Assembly: GCA_900471525.1 (NCBI GenBank)
Contig: UCEZ01000030.1
Coordinates: 1 to 64,000, forward strand
Length of the DNA stretch: 64,000 bases
Source: Hyphomicrobiales bacterium
GTDB taxonomy: Bacteria; Pseudomonadota; Alphaproteobacteria; Rhizobiales; Rhizobiaceae
Direction of reading: 5' to 3'
How positions within the stretch are numbered: position 1 is the first letter of the stretch; each line of letters starts with the position of its first letter. Below the pieces are notes generated by a model. It worked only from the letters and a program-made list of their open reading frames with translations. It had not been told where the DNA came from and ran no database searches. Shown piece by piece: positions 54,964 to 63,189 of this stretch. The translations under genes were made by a program, and so were the position numbers.

Positions 54964-55035
54964 GATCGGCTTGAAGGCAGGGTCGCGGTTTTAAGTCGCG
55001 ACCCGCATCTTTTCTGAATGCACCTGGAGGTGAGC

Positions 55036-55644
55036 ATGATCGTGACTTCGGCATACGCCCAGTCAACCACCACCGAAGGCGCAGAGACCCACGACGCCGC
55101 TGCCGGCGAGGTCCACACCGAGACCGGTGTAGCCCATGAAGGCGGACATGGCTCGGGAGTGTTCCCGCCCTTCGATTCTTCGACATTCGCATCGCAGCTT
55201 CTGTGGCTGGCGATCAGCTTCGGTCTTTTCTACCTTCTTATGTCGAAGGTCGTCATGCCGCGCATCGGCAGCATTCTCGAAACGCGTCAGGATACGATCG
55301 CCCGCGATCTCGACGACGCTTCTCGTTCGAAGGCCGAGGCCGACGCCGCGATTGCTGCTTACGAACAGGAACTGGCCGCTGCCAAGGCCAAGGGCAACGC
55401 AATTGCCTCCGAGGCACGTGAAGCCGCAAAGGCGAAGGCAACTGCCGACCGCACCGCAGTCGAAGTGAGCCTTAACAACAAGATTTCCGCAGCCGAAGCC
55501 CGCATCGCCGACATCAAGACGAAGGCGCTGGCCGACGTTGGCGCGATTGCCGAAGAGACGGCCACCGCCGTTGTCGAGCAGTTGATCGGCGGCAAGGTAT
55601 CGAAGGCCGAGATCGCATCCGCGGTCAAGGCATCGGCGAAGTAA
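55036..55644 (+). CDS. atpG: ATP synthase F0 subunit b'
   Basis: 202 residues. Short exported N-terminus rich in His/Glu/Ala ([16 protein letters not shown]...), one membrane helix ([26 protein letters not shown]), then a long charged coiled coil. In rhizobia this is the b' (AtpF') subunit that pairs with b in the peripheral stalk; often named atpG or atpF2. CTGGAGGTGAGC before the ATG at 55036 decides the start. Confidence 0.93.
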   Translation: MIVTSAYAQSTTTEGAETHDAAAGEVHTETGVAHEGGHGSGVFPPFDSSTFASQLLWLAISFGLFYLLMSKVVMPRIGSILETRQDTIARDLDDASRSKAEADAAIAAYEQELAAAKAKGNAIASEAREAAKAKATADRTAVEVSLNNKISAAEARIADIKTKALADVGAIAEETATAVVEQLIGGKVSKAEIASAVKASAK

Positions 55645-55654
55645 GGAGAGCATC

Positions 55655-56146
55655 ATGGACATGACCTCACTGGCCACATTCTGGGCTTTCGTCGGCCTGG
55701 TGCTTTTCCTCGCTCTCATCGTCTATCTCAAGGTTCCAGGCATGCTGGCGAAATCGCTCGACGAGCGCGCCGCCCGCATCACCAACGAACTTGCCGAAGC
55801 CAAGCGCCTGCGGGCAGAAGCGCAAGGCTTGCTCGTCGAATACCAGAAGAAGCGCAAGGAAGCTGAAGCCGAAGCCGCCAACATCGTGGCCGCAGCCGAA
55901 CGCGAAGCCGAGATGCTGACGACTGAAGCCAAGCAGAAGACCGACGAATTCGTCGCCCGCCGCACGGCTCTGTCGGAACAGAAGATCAAGCAGGCAGAAG
56001 CCGACGCCATCAACTCGGTTCGCGCTGTCGCCGTCGACATCGCCATTGCCGCTGCCGAGAGCGTCATCACCGCAAAGTCGGATGCCGCAACGCAGGCTAC
56101 CCTGTTTGCCAAGGCGATCAGCGATGTGAAGACCCGCCTGAACTGA
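55655..56146 (+). CDS. atpF: ATP synthase F0 subunit b
   Basis: 163 residues. N-terminal membrane helix (LATFWAFVGLVLFLALIVYLKVPGMLA) and coiled coil rich in Ala/Glu/Lys (AEAKRLRAEAQGLLVEYQKKRKEAEAEA). Forms the peripheral stalk with b'. Ten bases after b'; the operon ends with the terminator at 56168. F1 genes are not in the window, as is usual for this group. Confidence 0.96.
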   Translation: MDMTSLATFWAFVGLVLFLALIVYLKVPGMLAKSLDERAARITNELAEAKRLRAEAQGLLVEYQKKRKEAEAEAANIVAAAEREAEMLTTEAKQKTDEFVARRTALSEQKIKQAEADAINSVRAVAVDIAIAAAESVITAKSDAATQATLFAKAISDVKTRLN

Positions 56147-56167
56147 TCGATTGCTTTATTCCAAATG

Positions 56168-56198
56168 AAAAAAAGGCCGGCTTGCGCCGGCCTTTTTT
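56168..56198 (+). terminator. Intrinsic terminator of the atp F0 operon
   Basis: AAGGCCGG / CCGGCCTT with a six-base loop, flanked by runs of A and T so that it can work in both directions. Twenty bases after the atpF stop. Confidence 0.95.
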
Positions 56199-56345
56199 GT
56201 TGCGCACCGAAGCGGTCGCCGCAGTTTTATATATGACTTTTCTGACGAGCCGCCGGCTCAATGCGGTACTGGACGTCATGGCTGTTATAAGATGGACGCT
56301 TCACGTTCGCGCCGAGGATGGCCGTTGAAAAGCGAAGACGGGAGA

Positions 56346-56657
56346 TCAGTTGTCGTTTAACGCCGACGGTGCCATCGTCAGGCAGGCCTGCTCGAACTCG
56401 CGCATGGTCTCCGGGCTGTTGTCTTCGGGAAGCACGGCATCGGTTGCCATGTCCGTCGCATCGTCCACGGTCTGTCCGTCATAGACGAAGGACTGGATGT
56501 AGTAGGCGAGCCCGCCCTTCCATACCTTGCGGCCGTCGATGTCTTTGCAGGCATAGGCCGTCTGCAGGTCGGACTGCATCGCATCCACTGTCGGCTGCCC
56601 TGCCGCGGAAACGTCTACTGCTGCCGTGGCAGCCATCAAAATCAGACCAAAGAGCAA
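56346..56657 (-). CDS. Small exported protein of unknown function
   Basis: 103 residues. Signal-peptide-like start (MLFGLILMAATAAVDVSAA, cleavage likely after SAA). The mature part holds two Cys (ACKDID, QACLTM) that could form a disulfide, and DGRKVWKGGLAYYIQSFVYDGQTVDDATDMA. Family not recognised. Lies between the atp terminator and rnhB, reverse strand. Confidence 0.7.
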   Translation of the reverse strand: MLFGLILMAATAAVDVSAAGQPTVDAMQSDLQTAYACKDIDGRKVWKGGLAYYIQSFVYDGQTVDDATDMATDAVLPEDNSPETMREFEQACLTMAPSALNDN

Positions 56658-56849
56658 ATTTCGATCCTTTCAAGGGAATCGCGGGTAGATATTTCGTGCG
56701 ATCCTATAACCCGTCCGCTTTGCCGTTTGTTACCGGGGATACGCATATTCGAAGAAAAACTCCCGCTGTGTCTTCGCTGCCGATAACCTGTCTTCCAAAT
56801 CTTCAATGCGTGGCCGGCCTGCTTGTTCCCGAAAAAACAAAAACCGGTT

Positions 56850-57533
56850 TCAGGCGGGCAGTTCCTCTTCCGGTATCTCCACGCCATCCTGCCGCAACGG
56901 GCGAAAGCTCATGCGGTGCAGTGGACAGGGGCCATGATTGTCGATGGCGTTGCGGTGACGTTGGGTGGCATAGCCCGCATGCGTGGCAAAGCCGTAGGCT
57001 GGAAAAACGAGATCGGCACGGGTCATCATCCGGTCGCGCGCCACCTTGGCGACGATGGAGGCGGCCGCGATCGAGAACGACCGCGCATCGCCCTTGACGA
57101 CCGCCTTGCCCTGGCAGGGCAGTCCGGGCGGCACGTCCCGGCCATCGGCCAGCACGAGCAACGGACGCGACGAAAGCCCGAGAACCGCCCGGCGCATCGC
57201 GTCGAGGCTGGCTTTGCGGATATCCGTGCCATCGATCCTACCCGCCGCCGAGGAGGCTATCGAGACGATGGCCGACGACAGGATGATGTCGAACAGTTCC
57301 TCGCGCCGTGCGATCGAAAGCTGTTTGCTATCGTTCAGCCCGTCCGGAATATTGTCCGGATCGAGGATGACAGCCGCAGCGACGACCGGGCCTGCCAGTG
57401 GTCCGCGGCCGGCCTCATCCGTTCCGGCGACAGGCCAGAGCCCATCGCGCCGTCCCGTCAGCTCGAAGCTGAAATCGGGGCCTTCGACAGTGTCGAAAAG
57501 AAAAGGGGAATCGGGCGGTGTGCGTCGTGACAT
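56850..57533 (-). CDS. rnhB: Ribonuclease HII
   Basis: 227 residues. Cleaves RNA in RNA-DNA hybrids and starts ribonucleotide excision. Motifs: [22 protein letters not shown] (catalytic Asp and Glu), [13 protein letters not shown] and the second catalytic Asp in [11 protein letters not shown], then [22 protein letters not shown]. The C-terminal [19 protein letters not shown] is standard. ATG at 57533 is chosen; the open frame extends further upstream into the next gene's region without conserved sequence. Confidence 0.96.
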   Translation of the reverse strand: MSRRTPPDSPFLFDTVEGPDFSFELTGRRDGLWPVAGTDEAGRGPLAGPVVAAAVILDPDNIPDGLNDSKQLSIARREELFDIILSSAIVSIASSAAGRIDGTDIRKASLDAMRRAVLGLSSRPLLVLADGRDVPPGLPCQGKAVVKGDARSFSIAAASIVAKVARDRMMTRADLVFPAYGFATHAGYATQRHRNAIDNHGPCPLHRMSFRPLRQDGVEIPEEELPA

Positions 57534-57682
57534 GCGGCGAAACTCGCACACAAGCCCGATTCCCTGCAAGTCCTCCGGCAATGAGGCGGCTGCCGGAGGA
57601 TGACCGATTCTGCCTCGGGGCAAGAAACAGCATCGGTATTCACGTTTCCGGGCAGAGCTCCCGGAAAAAAATCCATATTTCG

Positions 57683-58840
57683 TCAGAGCAGCGACAGCTG
57701 GACGCCAGTCCCGAGAGGTGGCACGAACAGATCGCAGTTCAGCGGCCGTTTCACCACGTTCAGCCCCAGCCGCTTGGCCGCCATCTCGAACCGCCTGCCG
57801 ATTTGCCAGGCATAGGGACCGGCACCCTTCATGCGCTTGCCGAACTCGGCATCGTAATCCTTGCCGCCACGCATCGAGCGCACCAGCGACATGACGTGGC
57901 GGTAACGATCGGGATAACTCCTGAGCAGCCAGTCGCGAAACAGCGGGCTCACCTCCAGCGGCAGGCGCAGCAGCACATAGCTTGCGTTCGTAGCGCCTGC
58001 TGCCTTGCCGGAATCCAGCACCCGTTCGATCTCGTGGTCGTTGAGCGCCGGAATGACCGGGGCCATCATCACCGTCGTCGGGACGCCGGCCTCGGACAGC
58101 GCCTTGATTGCTTCTAGGCGCTTGGATGGAGTCGAAGCGCGCGGTTCCATCGATCGGGCAAGCTTGCGATCCAGCGTCGTGACCGACAGGCCGACCCTTG
58201 CCAGCCCTTTCTCGGCCATCGGGGCCAGGATATCGATGTCGCGCATCACCATCGCCGACTTGGTGACGATCATTACCGGATGGTCGGCGGCCTTCAACAC
58301 TTCGAGGATCTGGCGCATGATCCGCCATTCCTTCTCGATCGGCTGATAGGGGTCGGTGTTGGTGCCGATCGCGATCGGGCGCACCTTGTAGCCGGGCTTT
58401 GCCAGTTCCCGTTCCAGGAGTTTCGCGGCATCCGGCTTGGCAAACAGCCTTGCCTCGAAATCGAGCCCCGGCGACAGGCCCATATAGGCGTGGGTCGGAC
58501 GGGCGAAACAATAGATGCAGCCATGTTCGCATCCCCGGTATGGATTGACCGAGCGGTCGAAGACGAGATCGGGCGAATCGTTGCGGCTGATGATCGAGCG
58601 GGGTTTTTCGATTTGGACTTCGGTCTTGAAGGCCGGCAGCTCCTCCAGCGAATTCCAGCCGTCGTCCTCAAGCTCGCGCGACACAGGCTCGAAGCGGCCC
58701 GACGAATTGATGGCGGCACCCCGGCCGCGCCGGCGGTCGATCTCGATCCGCAACCCGGAACCGGCGATCATCGCCTCGGCCATATCTGCCGTATTGGCAG
58801 GTGCCAAGGCACCCTGCCTGATCTGAGACAGCTCATTCAT
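57683..58840 (-). CDS. Radical SAM protein, SplB/PA0069-like
   Basis: 385 residues. Radical SAM cluster CEHGCIYCF (CxxxCxxC) within [24 protein letters not shown]; other SplB-like blocks are [35 protein letters not shown] and [14 protein letters not shown]. Related to spore photoproduct lyase, but rhizobia make no spores, so it likely repairs or modifies something else. GGAG before the ATG at 58840. Runs in the same direction as rnhB. Confidence 0.93.
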   Translation of the reverse strand: MNELSQIRQGALAPANTADMAEAMIAGSGLRIEIDRRRGRGAAINSSGRFEPVSRELEDDGWNSLEELPAFKTEVQIEKPRSIISRNDSPDLVFDRSVNPYRGCEHGCIYCFARPTHAYMGLSPGLDFEARLFAKPDAAKLLERELAKPGYKVRPIAIGTNTDPYQPIEKEWRIMRQILEVLKAADHPVMIVTKSAMVMRDIDILAPMAEKGLARVGLSVTTLDRKLARSMEPRASTPSKRLEAIKALSEAGVPTTVMMAPVIPALNDHEIERVLDSGKAAGATNASYVLLRLPLEVSPLFRDWLLRSYPDRYRHVMSLVRSMRGGKDYDAEFGKRMKGAGPYAWQIGRRFEMAAKRLGLNVVKRPLNCDLFVPPLGTGVQLSLL

Positions 58841-59068
58841 GGGTTTCTCCGGGGGAATGTCCTTGCGGACTTTCCGATATCCTCTGATTATTTTCCTATC
58901 GTGAAAAAGAGAACAATGCAAGAACAAAATGATCGAAGCCGCTAGATCGCAGAGGACGGGCGGTCAATTCCGGGTTCGTTTTCCCGCGCATTCATCATGA
59001 ATGAAAAGTTAATCGCCCGGAAACGAGGGGTTTGTGGAAATTCTGTGTGCGATGCGGTATGGACGGCG

Positions 59069-59605
59069 ATGCTGACGATCATCATGGAAACCCGCAACAA
59101 TGAGGCTGAACTGGCGCAGACGCTGTCGGCGTTGGTTGCCGGTGCCGTGGAAGGGCTGGTAAGCGACGTCATCATTCTGGACCACGCGTCGCGCGACGGT
59201 TCCAGCCGTGTCGCCGATGCTGCCGGTGCCCGCTTCTGTACCAACTGGGACATGAAGGACATCGTCCGTTCTGCGCGCGGCGATTGGCTCCTGTTGCTTG
59301 AACCAGGCGCACGACCAGCTGGCCGCTGGATCGACGACATTGCCGAATATATGTCGCTCAGCAAGACGCCGGCGCGTTTCTCACCCTCGCGGCTGCATCG
59401 CCGACCGTTCCTGCAACGCGTCGTGAAGCGCGCCGCGCCGCTGGAGTTCGGATTCCTTCTGTCCAGGCAGCAGGCAACGGCGATTGCCAAATCGAGCATG
59501 CAGCTTTCCGATTTTGCTTCCGGCAGGGCAGTTCGCCGGCTTGGCAGCCAACTGGTGCCAGCCTGGGTCGCGATCGGCAATCGTCCCGGCGCGGACGATT
59601 GCTAG
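59069..59605 (+). CDS. Small family-2 glycosyltransferase-like protein
   Basis: 178 residues. N-terminus MLTIIMETRNNEAELAQTLSALVAGAVEGLVSDVIILDHASRDGSSRVADAAG looks like the start of a GT-A family-2 glycosyltransferase: beta strand, ETRN, then DHASRDGS in place of DGSTDGT. Only about half a typical glycosyltransferase is present, so the acceptor part is short. Upstream in-frame start at 58997 is less likely. Catalytic activity unproven. Confidence 0.72.
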   Translation: MLTIIMETRNNEAELAQTLSALVAGAVEGLVSDVIILDHASRDGSSRVADAAGARFCTNWDMKDIVRSARGDWLLLLEPGARPAGRWIDDIAEYMSLSKTPARFSPSRLHRRPFLQRVVKRAAPLEFGFLLSRQQATAIAKSSMQLSDFASGRAVRRLGSQLVPAWVAIGNRPGADDC

Positions 59606-59617
59606 CGCGAAGCCTGC

Positions 59618-59986
59618 TCACGCATCGCTTTGCGGATCGGCACCGTTGAGCATGCAGATGCGGATGAGCCATGTTCCATCCTTCTGCCGCTCGAGCACGC
59701 TGAGCGACCTGCCGTCGTCGGAGGGATCGCCTTCCGAATAGGACGCATGGCACCAGGCGAGATTACCTGCACATCCCGCATCGACGACATCGAGCCGCTT
59801 TCCCTCGACGCCCTCGGTCCAGACGCGGTGAAGCGCCTCGATCGCTGCGCGGCCGCGCGCCGGCGGCGCAAAGGGCGAGTAGAGTTCGCCGGTGGGAACG
59901 AAGAGCGCCGCGCAGGCGGCCGCGTCGCCGGCGGCATAGGCGGCGGCCATCCGGTTCATGAGGTCCTGCATTTCGCGAAACAACAA
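59618..59986 (-). CDS. NTF2/SnoaL-like (DUF4440-type) protein
   Basis: About 122 residues of NTF2-like fold: MNRMAAAYAAGDAAACAALFVPTGELYSPFAPPARGRAAIEALHRVWTEG, then LAWCHASYSE and KDGTWLIRICMLN. Possible steroid-isomerase-like or ketosteroid-type binding pocket; function unknown. The TTG at 59986 has GGGGAGGA ten bases upstream and is preferred; the ATG at 59971 lacks a ribosome site. Converges with the glycosyltransferase-like gene. Confidence 0.75.
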   Translation of the reverse strand: MLFREMQDLMNRMAAAYAAGDAAACAALFVPTGELYSPFAPPARGRAAIEALHRVWTEGVEGKRLDVVDAGCAGNLAWCHASYSEGDPSDDGRSLSVLERQKDGTWLIRICMLNGADPQSDA

Positions 59987-60082
59987 AATATCCTCCCCAC
60001 GTGACAAGATCAGGCTCGCTTCATTTTATCGCATCCACGCCGCCTCCGCAGGCCTTTTGCGGGGGACCATGCACGGCAAAAA

Positions 60083-60106
60083 GGGCAGGCCCTTTCAGGC
60101 CTGCCC
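60083..60106 (-). terminator. Terminator hairpin below the RTX-type gene
   Basis: GGGCAGGCC / GGCCTGCCC with a six-base loop; on the reverse strand the second arm is followed by TTTTT. It lies about 90 bases after the stop of the RTX-type gene. Confidence 0.85.
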
Positions 60107-60198
60107 GCTCTTCATTAAAAATTTAAACTGAAAATGGATGTCCGAGTGGCCGAGGCCGCGTCGTCGTATACTTCTCGCAGTATTCCGGTGTTAAAAAT

Positions 60199-61179
60199 TC
60201 AGAGGATGAAATCTCCTGCATTCATGCTGGCAACATTGATGGCGATCTGGAAATCGGCGGCACCGTTGCCGTCGATATCGCCAACGATGATCCCGCTGGT
60301 AAAGCGCAGCTCGCCGGCATTGAGACCGAAAGCGGCGGAGCCGATGAACGTGAAGGCCTGATTGCCGGCCGCGATGCTGTTCGCATCGATGGTTGCGATA
60401 TCCACCTTGTCGCCTTGGCTACGGCTGAAATCGACGATGACATCGCGACTGGTGCCCGTGCGGCTCTCGGTCTTGGCATTGAAGTCGAAGGTGTCGGCGC
60501 CGCTATCTCCATGCAGCTCGTCCCGGCCGCCTCCGCCGATGATCTTGTCATTGCCGCCGAGCCCGGAGAGAATGTCGTTGCCACCGCGGCCGTTCAAAGT
60601 GTTGGTGCCATCCTTGCCGATGATCGTATCGCCGACATTGGTGCCGGCGGCATTTTCGATGCTGGTCAGCGTTTCGAAGCGGTTCGCTCCGGTCTGGGTA
60701 AACCCCTGGCCGAGATCGATGCCGACGCCCGAACCGCCAAGCGTGCTGCTGTCGTCGCGCGGCTCGTAGCTGATCGTGTCGCTGCCGGCGCCGCCTCGAA
60801 AGACATTCTGCCAGCCCTCGGAAAAGAACGTGTCATTGCCGGCGTCGCCGGAATAGTCGCTGTGGAAGGTTGAGACGGCGATCGTGTCGTTGCCGGCACC
60901 GGCGCGAAGGATATCGGCGGCCGAGCCGCTAAAGGCAAATCCCTGGCCGACATAGAGGTCGTCGCCGTCGCCGAGGCGGATGTCGTTTCCGCCCTCGAAC
61001 AGGCTGGAGACGCCGTCGTCGCCCTTGCCGGCATCGACGAAATTGAAGCCGCCGAGATCGTCGGAGCGGTTGAGGTTGATGACGTCATTGCCGTCCTTGG
61101 CAAAGATATCGAGGAAGGCGCGGTTGCCCTGGTCGATGCGATCCGCACCATTGGTGCCGTCGATGCGTATCCGCGCCAT
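60199..61179 (-). CDS. RTX-type calcium-binding protein, probable type I secretion substrate
   Basis: 326 residues with glycine/aspartate-rich nonapeptide repeats (GGxGxDxux) throughout: FAKDGNDVINL, LGDGDDLYVGQG, GDAGNDTFFSEG, GGAGSDTISYE and, clearest, NGRGGNDILSGLGGNDKIIGGGGRDELHGDSGADTF near residues 200-240. The C-terminus (VASMNAGDFIL) ends in a hydrophobic DFIL-like tail, the usual secretion signal. No signal peptide and no enzymatic domain visible, so it is likely a small exported adhesin-like or matrix protein. No hlyB/hlyD/tolC-type transporter genes adjoin it. Confidence 0.88.
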   Translation of the reverse strand: MARIRIDGTNGADRIDQGNRAFLDIFAKDGNDVINLNRSDDLGGFNFVDAGKGDDGVSSLFEGGNDIRLGDGDDLYVGQGFAFSGSAADILRAGAGNDTIAVSTFHSDYSGDAGNDTFFSEGWQNVFRGGAGSDTISYEPRDDSSTLGGSGVGIDLGQGFTQTGANRFETLTSIENAAGTNVGDTIIGKDGTNTLNGRGGNDILSGLGGNDKIIGGGGRDELHGDSGADTFDFNAKTESRTGTSRDVIVDFSRSQGDKVDIATIDANSIAAGNQAFTFIGSAAFGLNAGELRFTSGIIVGDIDGNGAADFQIAINVASMNAGDFIL

Positions 61180-61287
61180 GTCCGTGTCCCCATCCCGTGT
61201 TGCCGATGAGAACAGTTTTAGACTGGTGCGGTGGATGGCGCTGTTCCAAATGGAACAGGATAAATAAGGAATCGCTAAATAGAGGAG

Positions 61288-61830
61288 CTACGCGCGCTTC
61301 AGGTGTTCATCGAGCCGGGGCATGATCTCGACGAAGTTGCAGGGCATGTGCCGGTAGTCGAGCTGCTGCTTCAGAATGCCGTCCCAGGCGTCGCGGCAGG
61401 CGCCGGGTGAGCCCGGCAATACGAAGATGAAGGTCGCATTGGCGACGCCGCCGGTTGCCCGCGACTGGATCGTCGAGGTGCCGATCTTGTCATAGGAAAT
61501 CCGGTGGAAGACCTCGGAGAAGCCATCCATGCGCTTCTCGAACAGCGGCTCCAGCGCCTCCGGCGTCACGTCGCGCCCGGTAAAGCCCGTGCCGCCGGTG
61601 GTGATCACCACGTCGATCGCCTCGGTGAGCGTCCAGGCTTTTACCTGTGCTGCGATCTCAACCTTGTCGTCAGGTACGATCGCACGCGCTTCCAACCGGT
61701 GCCCTGCGTCGATGATGCGGGCGGCCAGCGTGTCGCCTGAGCGGTCATCGGCAAGCGTGCGGGTGTCGGATACGGTGAGGACCGCGATACCGACCGGAAC
61801 GAAGGGTCTCGGTTCCTTGCTGTCTGTCAT
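61288..61830 (-). CDS. moaB: Molybdenum cofactor biosynthesis protein B
   Basis: 180 residues, MoaB/Mog fold binding molybdopterin. VLTVSDTRTLADDRSGDTLAARI, then TTGGTGFTGRDVTPEAL (the conserved TTGGTG motif) and LPGSPGACRDAWDGIL. Length and motifs fit MoaB rather than MogA or MoeA. Thirty-nine bases after the ispE stop on the same strand. Confidence 0.96.
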   Translation of the reverse strand: MTDSKEPRPFVPVGIAVLTVSDTRTLADDRSGDTLAARIIDAGHRLEARAIVPDDKVEIAAQVKAWTLTEAIDVVITTGGTGFTGRDVTPEALEPLFEKRMDGFSEVFHRISYDKIGTSTIQSRATGGVANATFIFVLPGSPGACRDAWDGILKQQLDYRHMPCNFVEIMPRLDEHLKRA

Positions 61831-61869
61831 CTTCCTTGAACCAATTCTTCCAAAATGATTGTGGTGTTC

Positions 61870-63177
61870 TCAACCGGTGAGGGAGCCTCTGCCATTCGCT
61901 CTGAAAATGGGCAGAGCTCTGGCCGTCATTTTAACTACCGATGTCCATTCCGGCTTGTTGATGTACGCGCGATCCGTTTCAGCAAGTCCGTATTGATCAA
62001 AGATGGCATCGAGCGATGCGATGATCTGTTCAACGGCGACTACTTCATCCATGTCATACAGGATGTCACCCACATAGGATTTAGCGTCTCGCGATAGATC
62101 TGTATCATCGTAAAGAAAGTGGATGGTGTAATCCAACTCGTCATATTGCGTCATACCCTCGCGAAAAACTTGCCAATTTTCCTTTTGGTAGTCGTGATCG
62201 GCCAGACCTTCCAAATAATCGACGAATTGGGCTCTCATTCCGGGCAACTTCAGGTTTTTTGCCGGGATGCTGTCGGTGGAAAGAATGTACCAGTCAGGAT
62301 GCTGGTGCGACATCGCCAGCGCTGCGGTATCGCGCTCAGCCGTTGTGCCATAGATGGCAAAATAGCTCGCGCCAGAACCAGACATGCGCCTGACACGTGC
62401 GCCGGATGCACCAAGCGCGTTGTCGACCATGTCGATTTCTGGCTCGATGGCGCGCGCTGCAGGTTCCAGATCGTTGCGCATTCCCGTGATTGCATCCCGC
62501 CAATCGGCCGTCGCGAGAGGGCGATCCTCATGTGCCTGCGGGACAGTCAGCGGAGGGTTCGTCTTGCTCGCCAGCATCCGAAAAATGACCGGCGTCGAAA
62601 CGGCCTTCAACGGATTGACGATCAGTATCGGAAAGGACGGAAATTCGGCAAAACGCTCGATCTCATCGCCAATGCCGCGCGCGATCAGTGGCCGACCGTC
62701 GAGACACATCGGCACGTCGGCACCTAGCTTCAGCGCGATTTGCTTTAGTCTGTCGATGTGAACGGACGTTTCCCAGAGCTCCAGCAATCCGAGAAGCGTC
62801 GCAGCCGCGTCTGCAGAACCACCGCCGATGCCGGAGGCGACCGGCAGGTTCTTTTCGAGATGCAGATGAACCGGACCGGCCTTGATGCCGCGATCAGTCA
62901 GATACGCCCGCAACAGGTCACGCGCCTTAAGGACAAGATTGCTCGCGGCGGCTTCGCCCGTGAGCGGGAGATCAACGGAAAAGCGGCCAGAGACAGTGAA
63001 ACGGTCCTCGTCGGAAAGGGCAAAGCCGATGCGGTCTCCCGCATCGGCGAATGTTACGAGGCTTTCCAGCAGATGATAGCCGTCCGCCCGCTGGCCGACG
63101 ACATGCAGGGCGAGATTGATCTTCGCGGGCGCCACTCGGGTAAACGCGAAGCCTGGAATGCCTGCATCCGTTTTCAT
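61870..63177 (-). CDS. ispE: 4-diphosphocytidyl-2-C-methyl-D-erythritol kinase with extra C-terminal domain
   Basis: 435 residues, far above the usual ~290-310. Residues 1-~303 are a complete IspE of the MEP isoprenoid pathway: PAKINLALHVVGQRADGYHLLESLV, the GHMP P-loop PVASGIGGGSADAA (112-125), and MSGSGASYFAIYG (265-277). Residues ~309-424 form a second domain (MRAQFVDYLEGLADHDYQ, LDYTIHFLYDDTDL, VGDILYDMDEVVAVEQII) that resembles the stand-alone SCO4402 family. The joint is in frame, at about base 62265, without a stop. DNA of the extension appears less GC-rich than its neighbours. Runs with the TPR gene (12 bases upstream) and moaB. Confidence 0.9.
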   Translation of the reverse strand: MKTDAGIPGFAFTRVAPAKINLALHVVGQRADGYHLLESLVTFADAGDRIGFALSDEDRFTVSGRFSVDLPLTGEAAASNLVLKARDLLRAYLTDRGIKAGPVHLHLEKNLPVASGIGGGSADAAATLLGLLELWETSVHIDRLKQIALKLGADVPMCLDGRPLIARGIGDEIERFAEFPSFPILIVNPLKAVSTPVIFRMLASKTNPPLTVPQAHEDRPLATADWRDAITGMRNDLEPAARAIEPEIDMVDNALGASGARVRRMSGSGASYFAIYGTTAERDTAALAMSHQHPDWYILSTDSIPAKNLKLPGMRAQFVDYLEGLADHDYQKENWQVFREGMTQYDELDYTIHFLYDDTDLSRDAKSYVGDILYDMDEVVAVEQIIASLDAIFDQYGLAETDRAYINKPEWTSVVKMTARALPIFRANGRGSLTG

Positions 63178-63189
63178 CTTATGCCGAAA

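Noticed and set aside
56850..58532. A 560-codon reverse frame reaching from rnhB into the radical SAM gene, suggesting a fusion
   Set aside because: The upstream part is in another frame from the radical SAM protein and has no conserved sequence; rnhB starts at 57533.
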